Assembly: GCF_016741855.1 (NCBI RefSeq) | Contig: NZ_JAERRH010000013.1 | Coordinates: forward strand, 62,001-126,000 | DNA length: 64,000 nucleotides | Direction of reading: 5' to 3' | Source of the DNA: Streptomyces musisoli | GTDB lineage: Bacteria > Actinomycetota > Actinomycetes > Streptomycetales > Streptomycetaceae | Shown here: positions 24,693 through 33,035 of the stretch, in pieces | How positions within the stretch are numbered: position 1 is the first letter of the stretch | Layout: each line of letters begins with the position of its first letter | Program-made: the position numbers and the translations under genes | Notes under the pieces: generated by a model | The model's database searches: none | What the model was told of the DNA's origin: nothing | The model's input: the letters and a program-made list of their open reading frames with translations, nothing else

Positions 24693-24870
24693 TGACTCCA
24701 TGAGTGCCGGCGGCACCCGTCTCCCCGGGCGAGCCGGACGGTCCTCGAGGACCGGGCGCGCCGCGCTCCCCTGGCGCACCGGGCTCGCCCGGCGGTCCCG
24801 GTGGGCCGGTTACCGAAGCCCCCGGCTCACCACGGCTGCCGGGTGGTCCGGCGGTCGGTGTTCCGCCCAT
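24652..24870 (-). CDS. Collagen-like Gly-X-Y mini-protein
   Basis: A 72-codon frame consists almost wholly of Gly-X-Y triplets: GPPGSRGEPGAS, then GPPGPPGEPGAPGERGAP, then GPRGPSGSPGETGAA, about twenty in total. Bacterial collagen-like sequences form triple helices in surface proteins and phage tail fibres. There is no signal peptide and no clear ribosome site at the ATG (24870), so it may be the residue of a longer gene whose end was lost. The stretch 24871-24999 next to it has short frames on both strands that I cannot resolve. Confidence 0.5.
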   Translation of the reverse strand: MGGTPTAGPPGSRGEPGASVTGPPGPPGEPGAPGERGAPGPRGPSGSPGETGAAGTHGVNGADGAAGTPGRV

Positions 24871-24999
24871 GGCTTCGACTTAACGTGTGGCTCGCCTCCA
24901 GGGAGCACGTAAGCGAGCAGGCCCGGGACGAGTTCGCGGAACAACTCACTCGCATAGTCCACGAGGGGCTCTGGGTCCAGAACTGGCCCGGACGCTGAC

Positions 25000-26212
25000 T
25001 CACACCACCCTCCGGATCCCCGGGGTGGCCGTAGGGGCACCCATCACCGCATCCACGGCCGCGCGGGTCTCCCCATCCAGTGCCTGCACCAGATGCCCGT
25101 ACCGGTCCACCGTCGTCGTGATCGACTCATGGCCCAGCCGCGCCTGAATGGCCGGCAGCGGAATGCGCTGCGCGATCAGCCAGGCAACATGCGTGTGCCG
25201 CAGGTCGTGGATCCGAGGGCGCTTCGGCAGCCCCTTCGCGATCGCCGCATCCACCGCCGGGACCCAACGGCGGCGCCAGAAGTTGTCATGCCGCCAGCTC
25301 TTCCCGAACCGCGTCTCGAAGAGCAGATCCTCCGGCCTCTTGCCGGACATGCGACGGCGTAGCGTCTCCATCTGCGCGTCGGTCAGAGCGATGATCCTGC
25401 GAGCCTTCTTGGTCTTCGGCGGGCCCAGGAAGTGCGCCGGCCTTCCAGCACCCGGCGCCGCCCGTTTCCACGACCGGTGAACGCTCACCGTGTTCTGGGC
25501 CAGGCTGACGTCCCGAACCTGTAGCGCGGTCGCTTCGCCCCACCGCATGCCTGTCCCCACCAGCCAATCAGCCAGATCACGTGCGTGCGAGTCCTCGATC
25601 TCGGCGGCGATCCGGGCGTACTCGTCGTGCTCCAGGAAGGTCATCTCTTCGTCGATGCCGTCGTCCGTCCGGGGCAGACGTGTGCCGAGGCAACAGTTCT
25701 TCGCGCGCAGTGGTGGGTCCGCCTCCACCGAGGCCTGCACGATGGCGCTCAGCAGGCCGTGCCGGTTCGCGATGCTCTTCGGGCTGGCCTCGCGCCGCAG
25801 CCACGCCTCCGGGTTTTCAGGGTTGCGTTCGCCTTGCGCGCGCACCCAGTCCTGGACGTCGTCGGCGATGATGTTGGCGATCGTGGCGGGCGCGACCCGG
25901 CCGGACGGCTGAGTGTGCTGGATGATCGCGAAGAGGTTGTCGACGTCGCGCTTATCGTCGCGGCGGGAGCGCTCGTCGATGCCGGCGAGCCGGTCGACGT
26001 AGCGGTGCGCCCAGTCTACGAGCGGCATGTCGCCGTCGACCGCCTGCTCCTTGACGAAGCCCTGGCCCTTGACCCAGCTTCTTGAACTCCTCGGCCGCGG
26101 TCTCGTCGCCGAACTTCTCCATCCCCCAGGTGCCGCCACGTCCGCCCTGGATCCAGCGCACCTGGTAGAGCGCGCTGCCGTCCTTGCGTTTCCGCTTTCG
26201 GACGCTCGCCAT
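25000..26212 (-). pseudogene. int: Tyrosine recombinase (integrase) of the selC element with a single-base frameshift
   Basis: The native start is the ATG at 26212 (MASVRKRKRKDGSALYQVRW, the arm-binding domain). That frame proceeds to EEFKKL, then continuity moves to the +1 phase, resuming VKGQGFVKEQAVDGD. The shift is explained by one extra C in the CCC at 26073-26075. Downstream the catalytic domain is intact: Arg in TGMRWGEA, HDLRHTHVAWL, LGHESITTT and Tyr in VDRYGH, ending at 25000. The protein would be about 403 residues. The gene sits 78 bp from tRNA-Sec, its target. It may be inactive, or the base may be a sequencing error. No excisionase gene is apparent. Confidence 0.85.
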
Positions 26213-26283
26213 GACGGCAGGGTAGGGGGGTGCCGGTGCCAGTGTTAGGCCCGCGTTTGGCCGAGATGTACATCGGTACAGGT

Positions 26284-26314
26284 GGAGAACGGAGGCGGAC
26301 GGGAATCGAACCCG
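26284..26314. other. attR: right attachment site within selC
   Basis: The 25-bp core 26284-26308 comprises 6 bp of 3' flank and the last 19 nt of tRNA-Sec. Left of it is element DNA, including a GATGTACATC palindrome (26265-26274) that may be a recombinase or excision factor site. Right of it is the rest of the tRNA gene. Because the core restores the tRNA 3' end, selC remains whole. Confidence 0.9.
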
Positions 26315-26382
26315 CCTGCCCGAGATCCTCGGGCACCTCGGTTTTGAAGACCGGGAGGGCCACCAGGCACCCACACGCCTCC
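26290..26382 (-). tRNA. selC: tRNA-Sec, anticodon UCA
   Basis: The minus strand reads GGAGGCG at the 5' end and CGCCTCC plus discriminator G at the 3' end. The anticodon loop is CTTCAAA (anticodon at 26347-26345), the long variable arm is GTGCCCGAGGATCTCGGGCA, and the T loop is GGTTCGATTCC. No CCA is encoded. The 93-nt length and UCA anticodon identify selenocysteine tRNA. Its 5' end is only 37 bp from the divergent selD start, so the selC promoter must lie in or next to the selD 5' region. Its 3' end is the integration site. Confidence 0.96.
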
Positions 26383-26419
26383 ACCGCTCGCCAGGCTACT
26401 GCCCCAGGAGACGACCGCT

Positions 26420-27433
26420 ATGACATCGACACCGGCCCGACAGGCGTCCGTACGGCTCACCCAGTTCGCCCACGGCGGCGGCTGCGCCTGCAAGATCCCG
26501 CCCGGCGAACTGGAGGACGTGGTCGCGGGGCTGGCCGCGCAGCCGCTCACCGGCGGCGACACCCCCCTCCTCGTCGGCCTCGCCACCGGCGACGACGCGG
26601 CCGTGGTCACGCACCGGGGCACCGCCGTGGTGTGCACGGCCGACTTCTTCACGCCGGTCGTGGACGACCCCTACGACTGGGGCCGGATCGCCGCCGCCAA
26701 CGCCCTGTCCGACGTCTACGCGATGGGCGGCCGGCCCGTGCTCGCCGTCAACCTGCTCGCCTGGCCCCGCGACCGGCTGCCGTTCGACCTCGCCCGCGAG
26801 GTGCTGCGCGGCGGACTGGACATCGCCACGGAGGCGGGCTGCCACGTGGGCGGAGGACACAGCGTCGACGACCCGGAACCCAAGTACGGCATGGCCGTCA
26901 CCGGCATCGCCGATCCCGAGCGGCTGCTGCGCAACGACGCCGGCCGGCCCGGGCTGCCGCTGTCGCTGACCAAACCGCTGGGCACCGGCGTGCTGAACAA
27001 CCGCCACAAGGCCACCGGAGAGCGGTTCGAGCACGCCGTCGCCACGATGGCGGCCCTGAACCGGGAGGCGTCGCAGGCCGCGCTGGCCGCCGGGGCCGTC
27101 TGCGCCACCGACGTCACCGGGTTCGGCCTCCTCGGCCATCTGTACAAGCTGGCCCGCGCCTCCGGGGTCACCGCGGTGGTCGACACCGCCGCCCTCCCCT
27201 GGCTGGAGGGCGCCCGGGAGGCCGTACGCGACGGATACGTCAGCGGCGGCACCCGGCGCAACCTGGAGTGGGTCGCGCCGTACACCGACTTCGGGGACAC
27301 CGACGAGGACACCCGGCTGCTGCTCGCCGACGCGCAGACCTCCGGCGGCCTGCTGGTCGCCGGGGAGGTGCCCGGAGCGCCGGTGGTGGGCGAGCTGGTA
27401 CCGCGCGGCCCGCACACCCTCGTACTCAGGTAG
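26420..27433 (+). CDS. selD: Selenophosphate synthase (selenide, water dikinase), Cys form
   Basis: SelD makes selenophosphate from selenide and ATP for SelA. The 337-residue protein starts at an ATG behind CAGGAG. The active-site loop is HGGGCACKI with Cys 22 and Lys 25 matching E. coli Cys 17 and Lys 20, so it is not itself a selenoprotein. Further signatures are TADFFTPVVDDPYDWGRIAAANALSDVYAMGG (split here as TADFFTPVVDDP and ANALSDVYAMGG), GGHSVDDPEPKYG and TDVTGFGLLGH. It was presumably close behind selB before the element inserted. Confidence 0.95.
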   Translation: MTSTPARQASVRLTQFAHGGGCACKIPPGELEDVVAGLAAQPLTGGDTPLLVGLATGDDAAVVTHRGTAVVCTADFFTPVVDDPYDWGRIAAANALSDVYAMGGRPVLAVNLLAWPRDRLPFDLAREVLRGGLDIATEAGCHVGGGHSVDDPEPKYGMAVTGIADPERLLRNDAGRPGLPLSLTKPLGTGVLNNRHKATGERFEHAVATMAALNREASQAALAAGAVCATDVTGFGLLGHLYKLARASGVTAVVDTAALPWLEGAREAVRDGYVSGGTRRNLEWVAPYTDFGDTDEDTRLLLADAQTSGGLLVAGEVPGAPVVGELVPRGPHTLVLR

Positions 27434-27648
27434 GACCGCTCCCGGCAACTTCCCGGTCGGTACGACTACGACCGCTCACGGCTCCGTCCCGGTCAGGCGG
27501 CGGCACCGCTCCTCCCCGGCAGCCAGGACCGCTCCTTCCCTCTCAGACGGGACCGCTTTCGGCTCCGACCCGTCAGGCAGGGCCGCTCACGGCGACTTCC
27601 CGGTCAGGTCGGGCCGTGCACCGCTCGCTCCCCGACAGGCGGGACCGC
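27434..27648. repeat. Degenerate direct repeats between selD and fdhA
   Basis: Five or so imperfect copies of ACCGCTCACGGCTCCG and TTCCCGGTCAGG, 30-50 bp apart, fill the gap between the convergent selD and formate dehydrogenase genes. No hairpin terminator stands out and no gene is present. Confidence 0.7.
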
Positions 27649-30600
27649 TCAAGGCTCCGTGCCGGTGTGCTCGTCGATGCCCGCGCGGACCCGGTACGCG
27701 CGCACCAGCGCCACGGCCGCCGGGCCCCGCGGACGCCGACCCGGGCGGATGTCGACGGCGAACGCCTTCGTCTCCTGGATGTGCGTGTTCGGGTCCAGGG
27801 CCAGATGCAGCAGTTCGTTGGCCGCGTCCCCGGTGGTGTAGCCGTTCGGCCCCCAGTGGTACGGCAGCCCCACCTGGTGGAGCCGCCGGCCGTGCACGGT
27901 CAGCGGGGTCATCCGGTCGGTGACCAGCACCCGCGCCTCGATCACACCGCGCGCGCTGACGATCGTCGCCCACCCGGTGTGCGCCAGGCCCCGATCGGTG
28001 GCCAGCTCCGGGGACACCTCGCAGAAGAACTCCGGTTGCAGCTCCGCCAGATACGGCTGCCAGCGCGACATACCGCCCGCCGTGTGGTGCTCGGTGAGCC
28101 GGTACGTGGTGGCCACGTACGGGAACACTCGGGAGCCGGGCTCGTCGCCGCTCGGCTGGTAGCGGTTGTCGGGGTGCGGCGGTTGCAGCAACTGCCGCAC
28201 GGGGTTGCGCTGCTGGTCGTACACGAGGTTCGGGAACGGGGAGTCCTGCGGCTCGTAGTGCGCGGGCAGCGGCCCGTCGGTGAGCCCGGACGGCACGTAC
28301 AGCCAGGCCTTGCCGTCGGCCTGCATGATGAACGCGTCGGTGCCGGAAAGGGCCTCCGGACCCCTCGCGTCCTCGGGCGGCTCGTGGTCCGGAGCCTTGT
28401 CCTTCTTGAAGTCCGGGACGTCGTGCCCCGTCCACTCGCCCTTCTCCGCGTCCCACCACACCAGCGCCTTGCGCTCGCTCCACGGCCTGCCTTCGGGGTC
28501 GGCCGAGGCACGGTTGTACAGGATCCGCCGGTTGGCCGGCCAGGCCCACGCCCACTCGGCCGCCACCCAGTCCTGCTCCCGGCCGGGCTTTCGGCGGGCC
28601 GCCTGGTTGACGCCGTCCGCGTAGACCCCGCAGTAGATCCAGCAGCCGCAGACCGTCGAGCCGTCGGCCTTCAGCTCCTCGTACGAGGACAGCGGTTCGC
28701 CCTCGGCGTTCCGGCCGTTGATCTCGGCGAGGACCGCCTCCGCGTCCGGCTCGGACATCCTGCCCTTCGTGGGATAGTCCCAGGCCAGGTCGAGCACCGG
28801 CCGGTCCATCTCGTCGCCGGACCCGGCCAGCTTCTCCCGGATGACGCGTCCCAGGTGGTAGGCGAACCACAGGTCGCTGCGGGCCTCGCCGGGCGGCTCG
28901 ACCGCCTGGTGGTGCCACTGGAGCATCCGCTGGGTGTTGGTGAAGCTGCCGTCCTTCTCGGTGTGCGCGGCGGCCGGCAGGAAGAACACCTCGGTGCGGA
29001 TGTCCTCGGTGCGCAGCTCGCCGGTCTCGATCTCGGGCCCGTCCTGCCACCAGGTCGCCGACTCGATGAGCGAGAAGTCACGGACGACGAGCCAGTCCAG
29101 GTTGGCCATGCCGAGCCGCATCAGCTTCGAGTTGGCGTTGCCCACCGCGGGGTTCTCGCCGATCAGGAAGTAGCCCTTGCAGACGCCGTCCAGCTGGGCC
29201 ATCGTCGTCTCGTAGGTCGAGTGGGAGCCGGTGAGCCGGGGCAGATAGTCGAAGCAGTAGTCGTTGTCGGCCGTCGCCGCCTCACCCCAGTACGCCTTGA
29301 GCAGGCTCACCAGGTACGCCCGCATGTTGCCCCAGTAGCCCTTGTGCGCGGCCTCGGCCTCGACGAAGGCGTCCAGGTCCTCGTTCTGATGGGCGTGCGG
29401 CATCGGGATGTAGCCGGGCAGCAGGTTGAACAGCGTGGGGATGTCCGTGGACCCCTGGATGGAGGCGTGCCCGCGCAGGGCCAGGATGCCGCCGCCCGGC
29501 CGGCCGATGTTGCCGAGCAGTGTCTGCAGGACGGACGCCGCGCGGATGTTCTGCACCCCCACCGTGTGCTGCGTCCAGCCCACCGCGTAGGCGAACGCCG
29601 TCGTCCGGTCGCGTCCGGAGTTCTCCGTGACCAGCTCGCACACCTGCCGGAACAGGTCCCGCGGCACCCCGCAGACCTGCTCCACCAGCTCCGGCGTGTA
29701 ACGGGCGTAGTGCCGCTTGAGCACCTGGAACACACAGCGCGGGTGGGTCAGCGTCTCGTCCCGCTCCGGCTCGCCCTCGCCGATCACCGCCCCGCCGGAG
29801 CCGTGGGCCTCGCCGCGTGCGGCCTCGGTCAGTGACTTGCCGCCGCCGGTGCGCACCTCGTACTCCTGGTCGCGTTCGCCCGAGGCCGCCTGCATCTCGG
29901 TGCCCTCGTACTGCCAACTGGCGTTGTCGTAGCTGCGGGTGTCGGTGTCGAGGCCGGAGAAGACGCCGGCCAGGTCCTCCGTGTCCCGGAAGTCCTCCCG
30001 CAGGAGGACCGGCGCGTTCGTGTAGGCCACGATGTACTCGCGGAAGTACTTCTCGTGCTCCAGCACGTAGTTGACGATCCCGCCCAGGAACGCGATGTCC
30101 GTGCCCGCGCGCAGCGGCACGTGCACGTCGGCGAGGGCGCTGGTGCGGGTGAAGCGCGGGTCGACGTGGATCACCTTGGCGCCGCGGGCCTTGGCCTCCA
30201 TCACCCACTGGAACCCGACCGGATGGCACTCGGCCATGTTCGAGCCCTCGATGAGGATGCAGTCCGCGTTCTGAAGGTCCTGCTGGAAGGTGGTCGCGCC
30301 GCCGCGGCCGAACGAGGTTCCCAGACCGGGAACGGTGGAGGAGTGTCAAACGCGCGCCTGGTTCTCGATCTGGATCGCTCCGATCGCGGTGAACAACTTC
30401 TTGAGCAGGTAGTTCTCTTCGTTGTCGAGCGTGGCTCCGCCGAGGCTCGCGATGCCCAGGGTGCGCCGGGTGCGGGTCTCGTCGACCTCCCACTGCCAGC
30501 CGGCCCGGCGGGCCTCGATCACCCGGTCGGCGATCATGTCCATCGCCGTGTCCAGGTCCAGCCGCTCCCACTCGGTGCCGTGCGGGCGCCGGTACAGGAC

Positions 30601-30912
30601 CTGGTGCTCGCGGGCGTCCCCGGTGGTCAGCTGGAGGCTGGCCGCGCCCTTGGGGCACAGCCGCCCGCGCGAGACGGGGGAGTCCGGGTCACCCTCGATC
30701 TGGGTGACCCTGCCGTCCTGGACGTAGACGTTCTGCCCGCAGCCGACCGCGCAGTAGGGGCAGACGGACTTCACCACCCGGTCCGCCGTGGCCACCCGGG
30801 GCGTTAGCCGCTCGCTGCGCCCGCTCTTCGCGGCGGCTCCCCTGCCGAGCGGATCCGTGCCCGTGAGCTGGCGGTACACCGGCCAGGAGTCGATCCAGGT
30901 ACGTACGCCCAC
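27649..30912 (-). CDS. fdhA: Selenocysteine-containing formate dehydrogenase alpha subunit
   Basis: One 1087-residue protein is read from a GTG at 30912 (GGAGG site) through an in-frame TGA at 30348-30346, decoded as Sec at residue 189 (ENQARV-Sec-HSSTVPG). Both sides are in the same phase. The N-terminus holds the 4Fe-4S ligands VCPYCAVGC and RGRLCPKG. The Sec ligates Mo/W of the bis-MGD cofactor. After it come QNADCILIEGSNMAECHPVGF, KVIHVDPRFTRTS and the C-terminal MGD domain (HHTAGGMSRW, YTTGDAANEL). It oxidises formate to CO2. The gene is separated from its iron-sulphur and NrfD-like partners by an opposing DUF4232 gene. Confidence 0.95.
30317..30348 (-). promoter_or_regulatory. Sec UGA codon and SECIS hairpin of fdhA
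   Basis: The UGA is at 30348-30346. Thirteen to eighteen bases later the mRNA folds GUUCCC-GGUCU-GGGAAC (30333-30317), a 6-bp stem whose GGUCU loop equals the loop of the E. coli fdhF SECIS. The bases after the UGA (CAC) also match. SelB is expected to bind this hairpin. Confidence 0.88.
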
Positions 30913-31237
30913 GCCGCCTCCTCCCGCTCGGTCCCTCGATTTTCCCGCAACCCCTCGATCACGGCATCTCCTGCCGCGGCCGACGGCGGAGTACCCCCGC
31001 CGGACCCGGCCAAACGGCTCCGGCGGGCGTGAGAGCCCGCATGCCCAAGGGCGCGGCGAGTCACTTCCTGAGGGGGCGAATCGGAAGGGCGCGGCGAGTC
31101 ATTCCGGGCAGAACGGCGGCGAAAGAGACAGGTACCTCCCGATTCTCGCCAGCGGTGAACTTTTCCGGCGGAAGCCGCATCACATCAGATGTGCAGGACG
31201 AACCACGGAGCCCACGACGAAGGGAAGAACGCTCACC
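30913..31237. other. Divergent intergenic region fdhA / DUF4232 gene
   Basis: This 325-bp gap holds the promoters of two divergent genes. A hairpin GCGGGC-GTGAGA-GCCCGC lies at 31023-31040. The 17-bp sequence AAGGGCGCGGCGAGTCA occurs at 31047-31063 and again at 31085-31101 (offset 38 bp), a possible paired regulator site. No gene is visible. Confidence 0.55.
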
Positions 31238-31822
31238 ATGACCCATCAGAACCAGACCCACACGACCGGTACCGACGGTGTCCGGCGGTCCGGCCGGCGC
31301 CTGGTGCGGGCGGCACTCGCCGTGACCACCGTGGCCGGACTGGGGATCGCCGGTGCGGGGGTGGCACGGGCCGGCGGGGCGGCGGCCTCGACGCCGACCT
31401 GCTCCGTGTCGGGGCTCAGCGCCTCCTTCGGCGAGTCGCTGGGCGGCGGCATGAACCATCAGGGCGTGGTGGTGAAGCTCAAGAACACCAGCGCCCACAC
31501 CTGTCTGCTGCGCGGTTACCCGGGCCTCGGCCTGGAGAACGCCGCTCACCGGACGCTGCCCTCGACCACCCACTGGGGCGACACCTGGTACGCGAAGAGC
31601 CCCGCCAAGACCACCCTGACGCTCCGCAAGGGCCAGAGCGCGGAGGCGGTCATAGCGTGGACGCACGCCAACACCGGCACCTCGGACGCCGTCCACGCCG
31701 CCTACCTCCAGGTCACCCCGCCGGCGGCGACCAGCCACAAGACGCTCAAGTTCCCGGAGTGGGTGGACCACGGCGACCTCCACGTCACCGCGCTCGCGTA
31801 CCGGATCAGCATCACCCACTGA
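31238..31822 (+). CDS. Secreted DUF4232 protein
   Basis: The ATG at 31238 opens a 194-residue precursor with a basic N-terminus (RRSGRRLVR), a hydrophobic core and cleavage near VARAGG. The mature domain has the DUF4232 pattern: PTCSVSGLSASFGE, NHQGVVVKLKNTSAHTCLLRGYPGLGL with two conserved Cys that probably form a disulphide, and ending LHVTALAYRISITH. These are common secreted or lipid-anchored Streptomyces proteins of unknown role. It is embedded, in reverse orientation, in the formate dehydrogenase locus. Confidence 0.85.
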   Translation: MTHQNQTHTTGTDGVRRSGRRLVRAALAVTTVAGLGIAGAGVARAGGAAASTPTCSVSGLSASFGESLGGGMNHQGVVVKLKNTSAHTCLLRGYPGLGLENAAHRTLPSTTHWGDTWYAKSPAKTTLTLRKGQSAEAVIAWTHANTGTSDAVHAAYLQVTPPAATSHKTLKFPEWVDHGDLHVTALAYRISITH

Positions 31823-31909
31823 GCGCCGGCCGCGGGACGCGGCCGGCCGTCGGCACGTACCAGGAATTCCGGCCGTCCCACGAGGTGCCCGAGCGCCCTC
31901 GCGGGACGG

Positions 31910-32908
31910 TCAGTGGTCCCGCGCCAGGCCTTCCCGTTGCGGTACGACGGTGTAGCGGGGGTCCTCGGCGGAGGCCACGCCGGCCTGGAAGACGCCGAAA
32001 CGCAGGGCCGCCGAGCCGGTGAGCAGGGCGGCCCCCGCCACCACGGCGAGGCGCCGGTCCCCTCCACGGGACACGGCGAGCACCGCGCCGCCCGCCGTCA
32101 GCAGCTCCGCGGCGCGCATCAGCACCCGCGGCCCGCCCTGCCCGAAGGGCTCGGCGGCCAGGCCCATGCGCCGCTTCATCGCCCGGAAGGCGCCCAGTTC
32201 CAGGGCTGCCCCGAGGACGGCCAGCCGGCGGGCGGGCCCCGCCTGGGCGGGCGGAGCCGCGGCCAGCGCCAGCCCGGACGCCGCGGTGGCGGCCGAGCCC
32301 GCGAAGACGAACGGCAGTTCGCGGTAGCCCTCGTGCCAGGACGGCACCGCCGTGTCCGACAGCAGCACGGCGGTGTACGTCGCCACGGCCGGACCGAGGA
32401 CGGCTGAGGCCACCGTGGCGGCCGAGCCCAGCAGCCGGTACCGCCCGGCCACCTCGGTGGCCGCGGCGGCCAGCGTCAGCGGCGCGTACCCGGCCAGCAG
32501 CCACGAGCCCACGCTCATCGGAGAGGTCGGCTTGAACACCCGGAGCATGTTCAGGAACCGGGCCGGCCGGCCCAGGTCGTGGACGAGCGCCGCCAGCGAG
32601 AGCGAGATCGCGCCGGCCGCGCCTAGTTTCGCCGGCGCCGCGAGTCCCGGCCGGCCGGTCAGCTGGCCCCCGGCCGCCAGCAGCGAGGACGCCCCGGCCA
32701 GCCCGCCGAGGTACAGGTACCCCGCGATGTCCAGCGGCTTCCACGTCGGCTTGTTGAGCACGGGTGTGCCGTAGTACGACGAGAACTCGGCGTCCGGCAC
32801 CATGGGCTGCTCGCCCCGGCCGCGCCGGCGCCCGTGCGCACCCGTGAGCGCCTCCCGGCCGGGCCGCGCGCCCCGCACGCCGTCCCGGCCGGCGTCCGAC
32901 CCGCTCAT
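31910..32908 (-). CDS. NrfD/PsrC-like membrane subunit of formate dehydrogenase
   Basis: From the ATG at 32908 (GAGG upstream) the protein has 332 residues with about eight to nine membrane spans. Signatures are KPTWKPLDIAGYLYLGGLAGASSLLAAG, split as KPTWKPLDIAGYLYLGG and ASSLLAAG, then LVHDLGRPARFLNMLRVFKP and SPMSVGSWLLAGY, as in NrfD/PsrC quinone-site subunits. It anchors the complex and passes electrons to menaquinone. The frame stays open upstream to 33007 only through 39-bp-type repeats. It follows the iron-sulphur subunit gene on the same strand. Confidence 0.85.
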   Translation of the reverse strand: MSGSDAGRDGVRGARPGREALTGAHGRRRGRGEQPMVPDAEFSSYYGTPVLNKPTWKPLDIAGYLYLGGLAGASSLLAAGGQLTGRPGLAAPAKLGAAGAISLSLAALVHDLGRPARFLNMLRVFKPTSPMSVGSWLLAGYAPLTLAAAATEVAGRYRLLGSAATVASAVLGPAVATYTAVLLSDTAVPSWHEGYRELPFVFAGSAATAASGLALAAAPPAQAGPARRLAVLGAALELGAFRAMKRRMGLAAEPFGQGGPRVLMRAAELLTAGGAVLAVSRGGDRRLAVVAGAALLTGSAALRFGVFQAGVASAEDPRYTVVPQREGLARDH

Positions 32909-33035
32909 CGAGGCCTCGTCGCGGAAGTGCCGGAAGTCATCGCACCCCTCCTCGCCGGACACCGCGGCCTCCTCGCCGGACCGCCGGGGATCACCGCGGC
33001 CGGACACCGGGGCTTCCTCGCCGGACCACCGGGGA

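Larger units (their letters stand above)
20270..26314. mobile_element. About 6.0-kb integrative element inserted in the 3' end of selC
   Basis: The element is bounded by a 25-bp direct repeat whose right copy lies inside tRNA-Sec. A tyrosine recombinase gene, frameshifted, lies next to the tRNA as in most tRNA-targeting islands. All recognisable genes read leftward: integrase, a collagen-like frame, a small ORF, a HAD hydrolase, a HTH-TPR regulator and four short unknown genes. No replication initiator, FtsK-like Tra, Spd or Kor genes are seen, so it is not a complete actinomycete integrative conjugative element. It splits selA-selB from selC-selD. Codon GC3 of its genes looks lower than in neighbours. 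Confidence 0.9.

Noticed and set aside
24801..25040. Short frames on both strands next to the integrase stop
   Set aside because: Both translate plausibly but neither has a good ribosome site, and they exclude each other; no call was made.
26060..26090. Programmed frameshift in the integrase
   Set aside because: No slippery heptamer, pause structure or known precedent for this family; a simple one-base insertion explains it.
26230..29835. Open frame of about 1200 codons on the plus strand across selC, selD and the FDH gene
   Set aside because: It runs through tRNA-Sec and out of phase over two well-defined genes; the translation is low-complexity Arg/Gly.
30346..30348. In-frame TGA in the formate dehydrogenase gene as a nonsense mutation
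   Set aside because: Both sides are in the same phase, the codon is at the Mo-ligand position, and a GGUCU-loop hairpin follows at the right distance.
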